NCBI GenBank assembly: GCA_921293015.1
Contig: OV121092.1
Span: 10,112,001 to 10,176,000, forward strand
Source: Phorcus lineatus
Lineage: Eukaryota; Mollusca; Gastropoda; Trochida; Trochidae
Reading direction: 5' to 3'
DNA: 64,000 bases
In this document: one piece after another, positions 34,542-46,332 of the stretch
Numbering within the stretch: position 1 is the stretch's first letter
Layout of the letters: every line of letters starts with the position of its first letter
Made by a program: the position numbers and the translations under genes
Notes under the pieces: generated by a model
What the model was told of the DNA's origin: nothing
What the model saw: only the letters and a program-made list of their open reading frames with translations
Databases searched by the model: none

Positions 34542-34979
34542 TTAAGCATTAAGTTGAGGTTTTAACATTTTAATGAAAAAGTCTTCTTTCAACTGACGCA
34601 TTATTCTATCATTTGTATCCATTTTGTAGAATGGGAATATTTTGAATTTAATGTCTTTGTCTTTTGCACATGTATCCAAGTGGGCACTAAGTGGTATACA
34701 ACGTGTCTCAGGACATTTTATTTGTTGTTTATGGACGCGGACTCTGTCTCTGAGGCACTCAGTTTGTCCAATATATTCACCGGAACACCCTTGACATATA
34801 ATGACATATATGACATGTTTTGCTGCACAATCAATATTGGAGCGCACATAAAATCTCTCGTTTCTGTTTATGAATTTTATACTGGAATTTTCAAAAATAT
34901 ATGGACATGTTCCACAATTACCTCTGTTACATTTAGAAACTCTGTACTCTGGAGAGGTAGTGTTTATATATATATATAT
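34542..34979 (-). pseudogene. Penelope-like element, GIY-YIG endonuclease domain fragment
   Basis: The minus-strand frame is open from the TA tract at about 34979 to the stop at 34542, about 145 residues. It begins with a cysteine cluster (CNRGNCGTCPY) typical of the linker before the endonuclease. Then comes a conserved HVIYVIICQGCSGEYIGQTE block (the GIY-YIG core), with the catalytic Arg in LRDRVRVHKQQI and a following His-rich region. This order is characteristic of Penelope-like retroelements, whose endonuclease nicks DNA for target-primed reverse transcription. The reverse-transcriptase part is absent, so this is a 5-prime-truncated copy with no promoter of its own. The visible frame has no internal stop, so the insertion may be fairly young. 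An isolated host GIY-YIG gene is less likely, given the linker and the repeat context. Confidence 0.8.
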
Positions 34980-35104
34980 ATTCTAATAATTATGTTGTAT
35001 ACATTTTAACAACAATAAAAATCCATTTTGTTACTGTGTCTAGATTTAGAAACCTATGGGTAGTAAAATTTATCTCCCTTTTCCTTTTCCCTCTTTTATT
35101 TCCT

Positions 35105-35176
35105 TCCTGCTACATCAGCGTATTTGTCTCCACCTAACACCATCACATACCCTTATATCCTTCGGCCTAAAACGCT
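35105..35176 (+). mobile_element. Family-C terminal arm fragment
   Basis: TCCTGCTACATCAGCGTATTTGTCTCC resembles the left TIR (compare 4077). No right end is present. Confidence 0.55.
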
Positions 35177-35213
35177 TGACAAGTGAAACCCCGAGCAAGG
35201 AACTTGAGTCATC

Positions 35214-35350
35214 TTAGGGAAGAAAAGCGTAGGGAGATGGAGTGAGGCTACATCTCTTACAATGTATAGATTCGCTGAAGACTTGATTTGAATACCTGAA
35301 ATAACACTCACAATCATGTGGACATTGGTTTGCATTTAAAGCATCTGTAA
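35214..35350 (-). pseudogene. Possible LRR-receptor exon fragment (LRRNT-like cysteines)
   Basis: The minus-strand frame contains CPHDCECYF, then HCKRCSLT and a Pro-rich end. This is the CPxxCxC...C spacing of a leucine-rich-repeat N-terminal cap as found in Toll-like receptors. TTACAG just upstream (near 35352) could be an acceptor. There are no leucine-rich repeats, transmembrane segment or TIR domain nearby, and the frame stops at 35214. It may be a stranded exon or pseudogene piece, or a chance cysteine pattern. I do not claim a gene. Confidence 0.25.
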
Positions 35351-36249
35351 CATTCCAGATATGAAAATAACGTACTGTACAATTAACATTTTGAGAATAT
35401 CTGTCTTTCTTTGACAAATACCACGTTTATCTCTAGTGAGGTAGACAAGTGGGTATCATAATACCAAAAGTATGAATGTAAATTCTCTTACCTGGCTAGT
35501 TGTGATAAACATGTTATTTGTCAAGGAAAAAATATTCTGTATATTATATGACCCTTTTTTGGTTTCATGTAGAAAGTAACCTCTTCCAACGTTGTAAGAA
35601 AACCGGTATAAGAATTCTAACTGATATCTTAAGAAGAAAATTCGTCTGATGATAAAACTCGAGTGGCGAAAAACTTTATCCTACAATGCTTTAACATTAG
35701 TTATTTGGACTTCAGGTCCCCTTAACGTCAAAATTTGTTCCTGAGATTTACTACATGAAGAAGTCCAACAGCCGCGTTTTAATTGTTAACTTGTTAATAT
35801 TAAACACTAATCGACTGATGGAAATGTATTTACTGAATTCGATGGTCTAAGATTGCTTTATATGTGGATGATAAAAATGAAACAGTTATTTGATCTGATT
35901 GTTCAAGACGGACAGACAAATGAGCTATATTAGAGATAGGTTGACATTGTTATGTTCTTTCGATTCAAGTCAATACGGCTTAAGAAAACAGTCCGAATTA
36001 AAATACAAGATAGATAGTTATTCACTTAGTTTTCCATTAAATTCGAAACCTTCATTGCGAAAAACTATTAATAGAATAATAAAAAGAAAGCTATTGTCCT
36101 CTTACTTTTAGATCAAGAGAAAAAATATACATAGAGGAAAGTTAGGAACATGTCTTGCCTGAATTGAGCTTTAGCACTAATATAGTTCTTCCATGTCCAC
36201 CTTGTCTACACTGTTTATACATTTCCAATAAGATATCTTATTCTTGATA

Positions 36250-36770
36250 ATTTTAACAAAATGTGATCAGACAGTGCATGCAGGCGGGAAATCAATAGGT
36301 CTACAATATCATGTGTTATCTACGTGGTCTGATTGTTGCTTATAGTCATCAATTGCCTGGGAAATCGGTAATCGATTTTCTGCATTGGAAGAAATGAATC
36401 ATTGTCGTTGATAAGAAATTGAGACGATAAAAGCTGACAACGAATTGGACATTAATCCGCTCTTGCTACTTTCAATGTTAGGACTACGAGCAGGAATCCT
36501 TTATAAAATAATAAATAGTTTGTGTGCAGTACATTTTAAAATGATCATAAACCGATTGTGAGACAATAAAACTTGTTTATAATACGAGCTTCGAAAAATA
36601 TTACAATTTACTTTAATTTTTATTTTTGCTTTTAATCTTTTAAATTAACTTTGACAATTTAATGCTAACAAAAGAAGATTATAACCATAGAGTGACATTT
36701 ATCATCAATATGTGTTAAGTCATTACATAAACTGCATTATGTTGCATATGTTTGATAATTCCCAGTGGCA
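36250..36770 (+). repeat. Family-E repeat copy
   Basis: CATGCAGGCGGGAAATCAATAGG, ACGTGGTCTGATTGTTG, AAAGCTGACAACGAATTGGACATTAAT and CATAAACCGATTGTGAGAC occur in the same order as at 23090 and 32700. Confidence 0.7.
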
Positions 36771-37099
36771 ATTTCAGTAAAGAAAACCAGGTAACATCAG
36801 AATTTAGGACAACCTACCAATTGCGGGTTGGTATCTCTCTCCATTACTTGATAACGGAGAGTTTAATGACACTGCCAACAAATGAACCGTGATTTGAAAG
36901 ACTCGTTGGCTCACCCTTGATACGTGACGTCGTGTGTACCTCTGTCTAACCAGCAGTAATTGGGTACCTGGTATGATGCTATGGTAGTCAGAATTGCAAC
37001 CTTAAGGGCCTGACTGTCGACCGATTGTATTCTCAGCAGGATGTATTCTACTAGTATACTCCTAGACCAAGGGTTAGCATGTTAGCAGCTATACCATAC

Positions 37100-39050
37100 A
37101 ATACTTTTATGATTTATGGTGTTTCTTTGGCCTTAAATTTTAGGATTTTATTCATTTTAATAACAAAATTTAATCTATTTATCTAGATGTTTGTCCTTCC
37201 TTTTTTCCAATGATCTTTTACACATTCTTAAAAAAATATATCATTGATCTTTGTAAATATTTTTCTCACACATTTTAACGCGACAATTTTTTTATCAAAC
37301 TTATGCAATAAAGGTCTTTTAATTGTACGATATGTATATACTCTGTACAGTTTAATATATGAACCTTTCAACTAATTATAATTTAAAATGAGAAGGCCTT
37401 CGTGATGGGTGAGGTAATGAATGAAAATGTACCTTTGCGCGTGTCTCACTTGTATTTTATGAAGCTATTGTTTTATTCTTGTGTCATGCCAATAAAAGAT
37501 GAGGAAATCTTTAATTGTTATCCCATTTTACTCTAATAAAAATTTCTCTTAAAAAATAAGTCAGAAGTAAGACCATGGATGTGGGTTCTAAAGCAAAATC
37601 CAATCTTGGCAGTTTGCAATTCCTTTAACTAGAATAAAACATTCCAAAGTTTTTTGTCCAGCTACATTTAGTTATTGGAATAATTTTCGTAATTCTTATT
37701 AGAAGGAAGTGCCGACCGGTCATAATGTGAAAACACGAATATATTCATTAGTGATCGATCGTTAGTGAGAAATGATTTGTACATCATATCAATTTATTCT
37801 GTAGAATGCTATTTTCTTTTTTACTGCCATCGACGTGCTATCTGTCATATCTTAGCGAAAATGTAAATTATCGATTTGAATACCTTGGAGAAGGTATTTT
37901 ACGTTGGATAAATTGTTCTTTATCCTTTTTAGAACTAAAATATGTTTTTAAAAAATCAACAATTTTGATGCGATCAGGTCCATTAAAGTAACTCAAATTA
38001 ATACAGCTTTCAGTCCAACTTGAAAAAAAGTCAATATGATTTTGTCGACTGTCACGTGACCAGACGTCGACAATCGGATAGGATGGCCCGATGTATATTG
38101 TACCAAAATAAATACAATTATTCAGCAAACCATCTTAAATGTCACAGGGAGCCGAACCATCTTAACAAGATAAAAGGAAACTTATGATTGATCTTTTGAA
38201 ATAATTTAAATGTAACGAATAAAAGTACTTGAAAAGTGAGAAATGATTACTAGCATACATGTATAACAAAGTCCGAATTTCATGTTATAGAAATGAGAGT
38301 TAGGTTCATGGAAATCTTACAATATATAACACAATTTCAAATTCAGTTAAAGATTTATCTCGACACCTGTTTCAATTCAATTAAAAACGCCTATATCTGT
38401 AACTTCCTTCTTACTTATATACATTTTCTGTAAAGAAAACCCTGAAGAATCCCCGTGTCCTTAGGCAAAATACATTCAAACTTTCTGTAAGAAAATGTTG
38501 ATGACATTGCAGTACAAAAACAAGGGCTGTGTCATATATGTGAAGCAGCCGAAAAATATGTAAAAATTAACTAAATTTCGTCTTTGTGAATAACGATCAG
38601 GAAGAGAACAATCGGGACCAACTTCTTTATCTATGAATATGACGTTGAGACACGGGTTCATGTATGTCTTTCTTAAGCAGAGGTAACAACGGAATATGAT
38701 ATGAACATATATGAGTTCGTTCTGTTAGTATACCTGATTTATTACGCTCTTATTGATTCTCTGTCATTAAAGCATTTTCTCTCTTTCTTTGGTTGTATAC
38801 ACTTATTTACCATGTACTTATCATTGAAAAGGAAATTCATTACCAGTTAGTATTGCTTTACTGTTGTAAATAACAGTTGATAAGTAAAGTTTTCACTGTT
38901 GGAGAGAAGATTCCATGCTGAATTACAACTAATGAATTATTATGTTGGTACGTTTTTAGTGATAATATAAACTTTAATATAATTCCAGTAATATAAATAT
39001 AACTGAAAAAATATCTGTATAAATAAAATGGCTTTCCATGACTGACACTA
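37100..39050. other. AT-rich part of unit 2, no gene
   Basis: Parts correspond to unit 1 (27050-27650). No coding, RNA or mobile feature could be supported. Confidence 0.4.
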
Positions 39051-41120
39051 TATTCCAGCACCAATTTGGCAGTAGAGATGGTATGTCAATTTTCACTGAT
39101 AGAGCCCACCATGCATTGAGAATTACAGCCAAATGGTACTTTGGTTAGGACCTAGTGGCGGCAATTAAATCTAATTACTTAATTTCAAAATTTCGATAAT
39201 CAATACAAATTGCTAGATATTTTCTAAGAGCAGCAGTCGGCAGCAGAGCATTGCAGAATACTTGATACTTAAAGACATCAGTAGGACTCTTGTTGAAATT
39301 TGCATGTGAATCATGTTACAGACCTGTGAGTCACTTCAATTATTCATGATTTTCATTAGATTTACGCCCCAAGTTTACCAGGTCTGACATTTCGGAGACA
39401 TTTCGAATGTTGCTAAAATTAAATAACTCAAACCATTTCAATGTAACATGTCAGACATAATGTCAAATATGTAAATTTATTCTTACAGAAAGCTTTAACA
39501 TTTTTTCACTGCCTTAATGTAAGGATATCTGACGTTTTCCAGCCTATGCTCCCAGCGGCACCTATGAACAAATTTTACTTGGTACAAAATTAGTACGAAA
39601 GAAATACACTGGTAATTTAGCTAGCGTATTAATACTGGTTAAGATGTTTAATATCAATAATTTCTTTGTATGACCAAATTAAAAAGGAAAAATTTATAGA
39701 CTTAGTACATGTAAAAAGAACATCGAAATTAAACATTTAGAAGTAAAATACTGAACACTTGATATTATCGATTAAGTTTGCAAGAACATATTTTAATTTT
39801 TTTTGGGTTATAATTTGTAATCAAACAGTATTCATGAATTTAGCAAATCAGACTTCAGATTCATAATTTCGCAACCTTGGTTCTTAGTGCAATTGGGGCA
39901 GCATCTTATTACACCGCTAATAAAACTGGTCTAAAGCGAACAATCTTATAACTTCAAATTACCCCTAAGTACATGTTATTTTCTTCACAAGTTCTATTTG
40001 CATTCAAACTATTTGTTTTACTTAATTTGGTTTGATTATCATCTCTTGTCTCTCCATTTTGGCTTTTCTTGAGTTACAGCTGATGCATATTCAGCAATCC
40101 AAAATGGCATTTGCGGATGTAAACCAGTAATAACTTTTTATGAAACAAAAGCCTGTTATTAGTTGCTATATCTAATAATGGCCGAGTTCATTGAGCTGAC
40201 TGACATCCTCCTTCATCAAGCCAAATACTAAAATAACTAGTAATATAGAGCATTATGCTTAAACTTGAAAGATAACCTTGCTGTACTCTATCCTTTCCAG
40301 AAAGTACTTTAAGTATGAGTTATACAACAAAGAGAGTCAATTCATAGTTATGGTATTGTATGATATATTCAAATTATTCTAATGTGTTTTCTGAAAGTTT
40401 GGGAACACAAAAGGAAATAATGTCATCATTCATGAACTACATATATCTTTTTTATATAAGAATGCCATAAACATCAACAAAATGTTTTACTTCCTTCTCA
40501 AGTATGTTACATGCATGACGTTATATATGCTTAAGTAAACCCTCGGTTCGGGTGTCGATAGACATGTTAAAAACTGAAAAGGCGAGATGAAAAGAAAAAC
40601 TGAACTTCCAAGCGACTCTAAGGATTTTAAAATGTCTAACAAACTCTCGTGTGTTCTTCTTTTCACTTGACATACATACATACATCAACAACTCATCACA
40701 AGTCTAACAAGACCTAATGAGACAAAGTAATGCATGTGGATTGAAGATCGATTTGAGGACATTTTGTTACGTCCAATGCAAAATATTTTAATAACGAAGT
40801 ATAAACATCTTCAGCCTTCACTAATGAGAAAAAAATGACAATTTAAACCTATAGGAAATCAGTTATTAAGCATGCGTTCTTTTTTAATGCTTTTAAAATA
40901 AGCAACGACCTCAACATGATAATACATAAATCTAGTATATGTTGTAACAAAAACCACTTTCATTCAATAAATAATATGAATTATTGAGACGAGACTACCT
41001 TGTTGAGATCATGTCCAAAAGAGTTTATTCAAATTCAAAGTCAACTAACTGTCAAAAATTGAATTTAATGCAATTGTTTTAAGGCAGTAACGTCCTAGAA
41101 GAAATCTGTACTAATCCGTA

Positions 41121-42213
41121 TATATTGCACAGCTGTTGTATTCTTTCATCCGGTCTTGAGCGAGCGAATGAATGGAGGTGACGAAGTAGTCTATAACATT
41201 TCCGCACTTAGTAAAACTAGTCGAAGTGTCTGTTGAATCGTGCAGGTGTTGTGGTAGAAAGCGTTGCAGAAACATTAAACTTAAACAGATTTTCTATAAC
41301 TTTAGCCTCAACACAACTGATTTTCAACCATTTGTCACACACACACTTTTACGATGTATATCTCTAAACGATATTTGTGACAGACTAATTAGGGTCGACT
41401 GGTCATGCTTAAGACACACTCTCTTTGTTTGATGTAATGATCAACTCCTTTCAAACTTCCATTTGCTAAAAAGGTGCCTTTATTCAAAAACACTTACTTT
41501 GAATGAGTATATGAATCTTTTTGACATCGTTCATGTATCGATCGCTTTATGTTTCTTTTTCAGATTAATAATATCTCAATTTATTTGGATGAGACTGTTA
41601 AATCTGAATGTACATAATAGATAAAAGTGGATTCTTCCCCTCTAATATCCAGATGAGATAGGCATATGTAATAGATCAAGAAGAAATTGAGGGCTGACCA
41701 TCAACATATGCAACGGTTATTCTAAATGTTAATATCAGATTAATTATTGTGCAAGGTTTGTCATGCGTTAATTTTTTCCGAAAAGTGTGTATTTCTTTTA
41801 TCTGCTATCCCTTGTATTTTTACAAATCTATAAATCAAACTAAAGTAATTTTCTATGTAATTACTCTTTCTGTACATAAAAATGTTCGAGTAATTGGAAT
41901 TTAAGAATATTCTGTCGTCCCTTATATTAACGTTGTGTAGAAGGTGTTCAAATAGATTCATGTATTTCTGAAGAATAACCTACAACATTACTTTCAAACT
42001 AAAATCTGTATATTTAGGGTAATTTTACGCTTAGCCACATGTTTTTCTAATACTCTTATGTTCATCAGTCATACAAACTCTACAAGTGTATAAATTGCTT
42101 GCAGAATTAAATCTTTGGTCATAATCAGCATTGGATTCTCTCGACTATTGCAAAGTTTAATGATGCAAACATTTACAAATTTTGAAAAAGTAATGTTAGG
42201 TAAAGTAATGCTT
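41121..42213. other. AT-rich spacer after unit 2
   Basis: Short frames only (for example 41226-41432), with no recognised domain. Confidence 0.4.
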
Positions 42214-42222
42214 CAATTATCC

Positions 42223-42533
42223 CATCCTGCTAAATCAGCGTATATGATTCCGCTCTCGCTCCTTCCTAATACCCTGATCTAAAACCCTCTCTAACCAGCC
42301 AATGAGAACACTCGCATTCAGAAACAGCGGCACAACCCGGATGGACAAAATCCGTTGAGTTCGAGCTAATAGCTTCAAGCGCCTAATTTACGACAATTCA
42401 TTGGCTGAAAAAATAATAGGTGAGCATAGCCACGAATATCAAGCCGCCAGCCATACGAGGGATTTAACCCGAATGATATCAGGGTATAAGGAAGGAGCGA
42501 GAGCGGATTCATATACGCTGATTTAGCAGGATG
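42223..42533 (+). mobile_element. Family-C MITE with 9-bp TSD (one mismatch)
   Basis: It runs from CATCCTGCTAAATCAGCGTATATGATTCCGC to GCGGATTCATATACGCTGATTTAGCAGGATG. Flanks CAATTATCC (42214-42222) and CAATCATCC (42534-42542) agree at 8 of 9 positions. This is the best internal reference for the interrupted copy at 184-1455. Confidence 0.9.
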
Positions 42534-43889
42534 CAATCATCCATGATATCAATGTAGTTGAAATGGAATCGTACACAACTTTGTTTCATATTAAGTTTTG
42601 ACAACTTATCTTCTTGTCTTTAATCTCTTTGATGTCTGCAAGGTATTCATCTCAAGCTATGACTAACAGTATGAGTAGCTTTTCTTGAATGTTGATTAAT
42701 AACACAAAGTAGCAGATGGTAAATCACTCATTAATCGCCCACTTACCTGAACTGTAATGTAGAAATTCACACAATCTGTAAAATAATCCTCTACCAGCTG
42801 GGACTAAGAAACATTTGCAGGTGGAAATAAGTAGGAATAAACCTTCTTGTTTTACGTGGACTACAGCACCTATATACTACCCACTTGTACTTATATGATA
42901 AACATAATAGTAGCAGTACCTTTATAAATGGAAGGTTATTGAAGGAGTTACTGGATATTGTAGGAACTGTTTGGCATTCCCCATTTTCATGTTATTTGCA
43001 CCTAGTTCGAAAGTAATCAAACAAACTAATGTTATGCAGATGTATGGCCTCTAATATAAGAGACTTGATTTCGTTATGTAGGTCCTGTATGCTCTCAAAG
43101 TTACATATGCAAAGCGTCGCATAAGTGTCAATTTTTAAAAAGGAAAACTGAATATTGCTGATAAAATCATGTTCAAGATGGATATGAATTAGCTAGATTT
43201 TATGTTCATGCTTCCGTACATGTAAAATGATGATTTACATTAATTATCACATATTTTGTATTGAGATGGACATGGATTTAATTACTTTTAGCTCAAATAT
43301 TGGATTCATTAAACAAAGACAAATATAATGACGTGTTAACCTGGAGTGTTCTTATAACAAAACTGTTTTTGCTCAGCTGTTGACATTTTACATCGGGTCT
43401 CATGAACTGAAGTGTAGAAGCATCTGGATATATTCCGGTCTTGGTACAACTAGTGATACCTGAAGTGCCTGTTGATTTGAGACCTTCTGGTGTTCCAATT
43501 CTATAGATTGAAATACAAAATAATTGTGAATGTAAATCATTGTTTTTTGTTTTCAATGAAATCCAATGGTCCATAAATGTACTTGAGAATTACCTTCGTG
43601 TTCTTCATGAACTGATAGAGTGAAATGTAGTCGTCTTAATTAACGTAGAGTGGAAGTTGTTGACGTGATGTGCAGATGTGTTCCAGACATTTAGGCAATG
43701 AGAAACCAACATGTATGACAATGCTAGTGTACTTTGAAGTGCATTCCTTTATTCGGCTTACCATCTGGGCGTCTTCTTTTGCTTCCTTCCGAGTTTCGCA
43801 TTATTGCCGATTGTGTTCGTGTGACTTAAACTATTTAGGTGTTTCCCAAGAGCTGTTGCATATTTTCATTTTATTATATTTCGAATGGT
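42534..43889. other. AT-rich spacer with a block repeated near 45.3 kb
   Basis: About 42780-42960 resembles about 45210-45440 (TTGCAGGTGGAA, CCTTCTTGTT-like, ACTTATAT/G then AATAAACA blocks). The minus-strand frame at 43293-43574 has possible splice signals but no recognisable domain. Confidence 0.35.
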
Positions 43890-44272
43890 GAAATATGCCA
43901 TTTATCGGTGAAAATAAAACCCGTATTTTCACTGAGTGAAATAATTATGGTATTCTACTCAGTGAAATGATGCAACAATCATATGACGTCGTCTGTGACG
44001 TCATGAAACAATTGAATTACGTCATGCGACGGCCGCGCTAACGAAGCGTTTTAGCTTCTCCATTCATATAGTTAGGGTCATTTACGGGGTTTTGGGAAAC
44101 ATAATAAATAGAACATTTGACATTTCTCGTCGAATACCATGAATATCTCATCTCGTGAAGTAGAAAATCATATATTTACACTCGTGGCTACGCCACTCGT
44201 GAAAATATAAATTTCTACTTCACTCGATGAGATATCCATGGTATTTGACGAGAACTGTCAAATATCCTCTAT
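43890..44272. repeat. Fold-back element with ~75-bp arms and CRE-like motifs
   Basis: 44108-44272 is a long palindrome. TTTGACATTTCTCGTCGAATACCATG is mirrored by CATGGTATTTGACGAGAACTGTCAAA, around an ACTCGTGGCTACGCCACTCGT centre. Just left of it (43925-44030) is a smaller inverted pair, ACTGAGTGAAATAA / ATTCTACTCAGTGAAAT, plus TGACGTCA and related sites. It is non-coding. Confidence 0.75.
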
Positions 44273-46104
44273 ATATTTAACTAACAACATTTCATATCCA
44301 GAATGTGATCTGTTGTCGTCATCAATATAGTGGGCTAAGGGAAGATATTAAGTTCCCATTTGTTCTTAAAGTTTTAACCTTTAGTGTGACCTTTCACAAA
44401 TAATTTTGTGCCATATTACATGATTCTATATTAAAATAATGTCCTATCCAATGCCAATAAATAAAGATCTTAATCTACACTGTGAAATGTAGTGGAGCAA
44501 AATTATGAATTTGTTTTAATGATATTGATGTCATGTCTAGATACGGTAAACAACAAGTTTAAAAACATAAAATTCATAAATTTGATACAAAAACCGAATG
44601 AGGATTGATAAGATAATTTTTTGAAAGTCAGTGTAATGGATCCTCTTATAAATAATAGGAATATGTTGGTTTTTATTGACTAACACAAGAAGCAATCGTG
44701 AATATAATGGGTGAATAATAAAATCGTCCAGTGAATTAAATGAAGTCTTAATTCCATATAGTTGAATTCTGATTATCAACCATGTCACAACTAACTTGTA
44801 TAGTTTTTGTGGTAGGGGCAATTAATCCTCCTAAATTACCATGTTTCATATGACTTTTTTTCTCAATCATACGCCTGTAATAAATCTGTCTCAAAGTTAG
44901 GTCCCTTAGTAACAGAGAGATTACAAAAATAGCAATATAATTCTGAAACATGTTTTACATTATTTATTGAATTAAGTGAATTCCCCTATTCATCCTCAGA
45001 CCTGTTTAACTAGTTAATTTGACATTTATCCACCTTGTTATAGATTTTATTTACTTTGTCTTCTATTGTGCAGTTGGCCAAATATAATATATGATATGGA
45101 CATTTAGTATTTATCAGTCAATCAGACTGCAAAGGTGTTTACATCTTGATTATCAGCAACCTGGCTTTAATTTTGATGCATAAGACAGAATCACTAAATG
45201 CGTACAACCGTCCACTCAACATAACCGCAACGAAAACATTAGGAATCTTAGAAATGAGCGGCTTTGAATAATTAGTACTTGCAGGTGGAACAAGGTAGGA
45301 AAAAAACAACCTCCTTGTTGCATTTGGTTTAATTAACACTTGCACCTGTACGTGAAATACTGTACTTAACGTACCTTCATGTACTTATGTAATAAACAGA
45401 TTAGTGGCACTACCTTGAAGTGCCAGGGTATTATAGGAGCGTCGCAGATATAAATGCGCTGATGTAGCAGGATACACTTAGCAATGCTACAGCCACGTAA
45501 TGCTCAAGTTTGACAATCTTAAAGATGACAATAGCTTCTTCTCACAAGTGGGTTTTAACATGCTTCTACATCCTATTTTATCTATTGAAGGCATACGGTA
45601 ATTGAATATAGAAATTACTCTAAAAACAACCCTCAATTAGATCAGCGGGGTTATCTATTGCAAGCCCTGTTCTCACATCCAATATTCTTTAGCCTGGGAT
45701 TTATGTCGTACTCTAGCTCTTGCACTTTGCAGCTGTTTTCCACCCATAAGATAAACTACCGTTCAAACATGCTTATCACCACATTGTAATCACCCTAATA
45801 AAACAACAAAACCGGTCATCGTTGAGGTAACGTGCATAAAAAGACCTGCATTGAACAAGTTAATTTTACACTGAAGAACTTAAAACATTTACAGTTGGTA
45901 TCGTTCAAATTAAATTGTTCCTAGTGTCTCTAAATTGATAAATAAAGCAACAGACATTATAAAACCGAGCGTGGGAACTTATATATTCATACATTAATTA
46001 CAATATGAATGGCATGCTGTTTCGGGTCTGTCATCTTCTCAACTAAAATCGTTCAAGCCTTTTCCTGTTGTAGAGGGATATTGAATGTCAAACGATCTCA
46101 AACA
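44273..46104. other. AT-rich spacer with a partial MITE end
   Basis: 45423-45475 carries a family-C right-arm fragment (GCGCTGATGTAGCAGGAT). The rest shows no gene, and the minus-strand frames at 44537-44951 have no recognised content. Confidence 0.4.
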
Positions 46105-46332
46105 CCAGTAACGATTCTTTGGGCTTTGCAGCTTTGACTGCAGTATAGATCTGTTCTGCAGGCATACAGTTTCTAAGCGCAGTATCGCCACGGTTCTTGC
46201 GATGCTAGCAGGTTATACCACAATGCATAATCACAATTTTGTTTGGGCTTTCTCCCTGCAACAATCCTAGGATCCGTGAAAATGAGTAAAATACTCTTGA
46301 AAGCGGCGTTTAACCCCTAAACACCCCACCTC
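46105..46332 (+). mobile_element. SINE-B, old and diverged, 5-prime truncated
   Basis: Recognisable blocks are TTTGACTGCAGTATAGATCTGTTCTGCA, CCACAATGCATAATCACAAT, GGGCTTTCTCCCTGCAACAAT and TTGAAAGCGGCGTTTAACCCC. Many substitutions and small deletions indicate an older insertion than the other copies. Confidence 0.75.

Larger units (their letters stand above)
31740..41120 (+). repeat. Unit 2 of the diverged ~10-kb tandem duplication
   Basis: This is the counterpart of 21750-30260; the anchors are listed there. Unit-specific additions are a SINE-B (33203-33444), a SINE-A (33526-33791), a Penelope-like fragment (34542-34979) and extra family-E sequence at 33172-34250 and 36250-36770. Confidence 0.7.

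Noticed and set aside
43293-43574. Possible exon with acceptor- and donor-like sites (GTPEGLKSTG region)
   Set aside because: No recognisable domain, no companion exon, and weak splice consensus.
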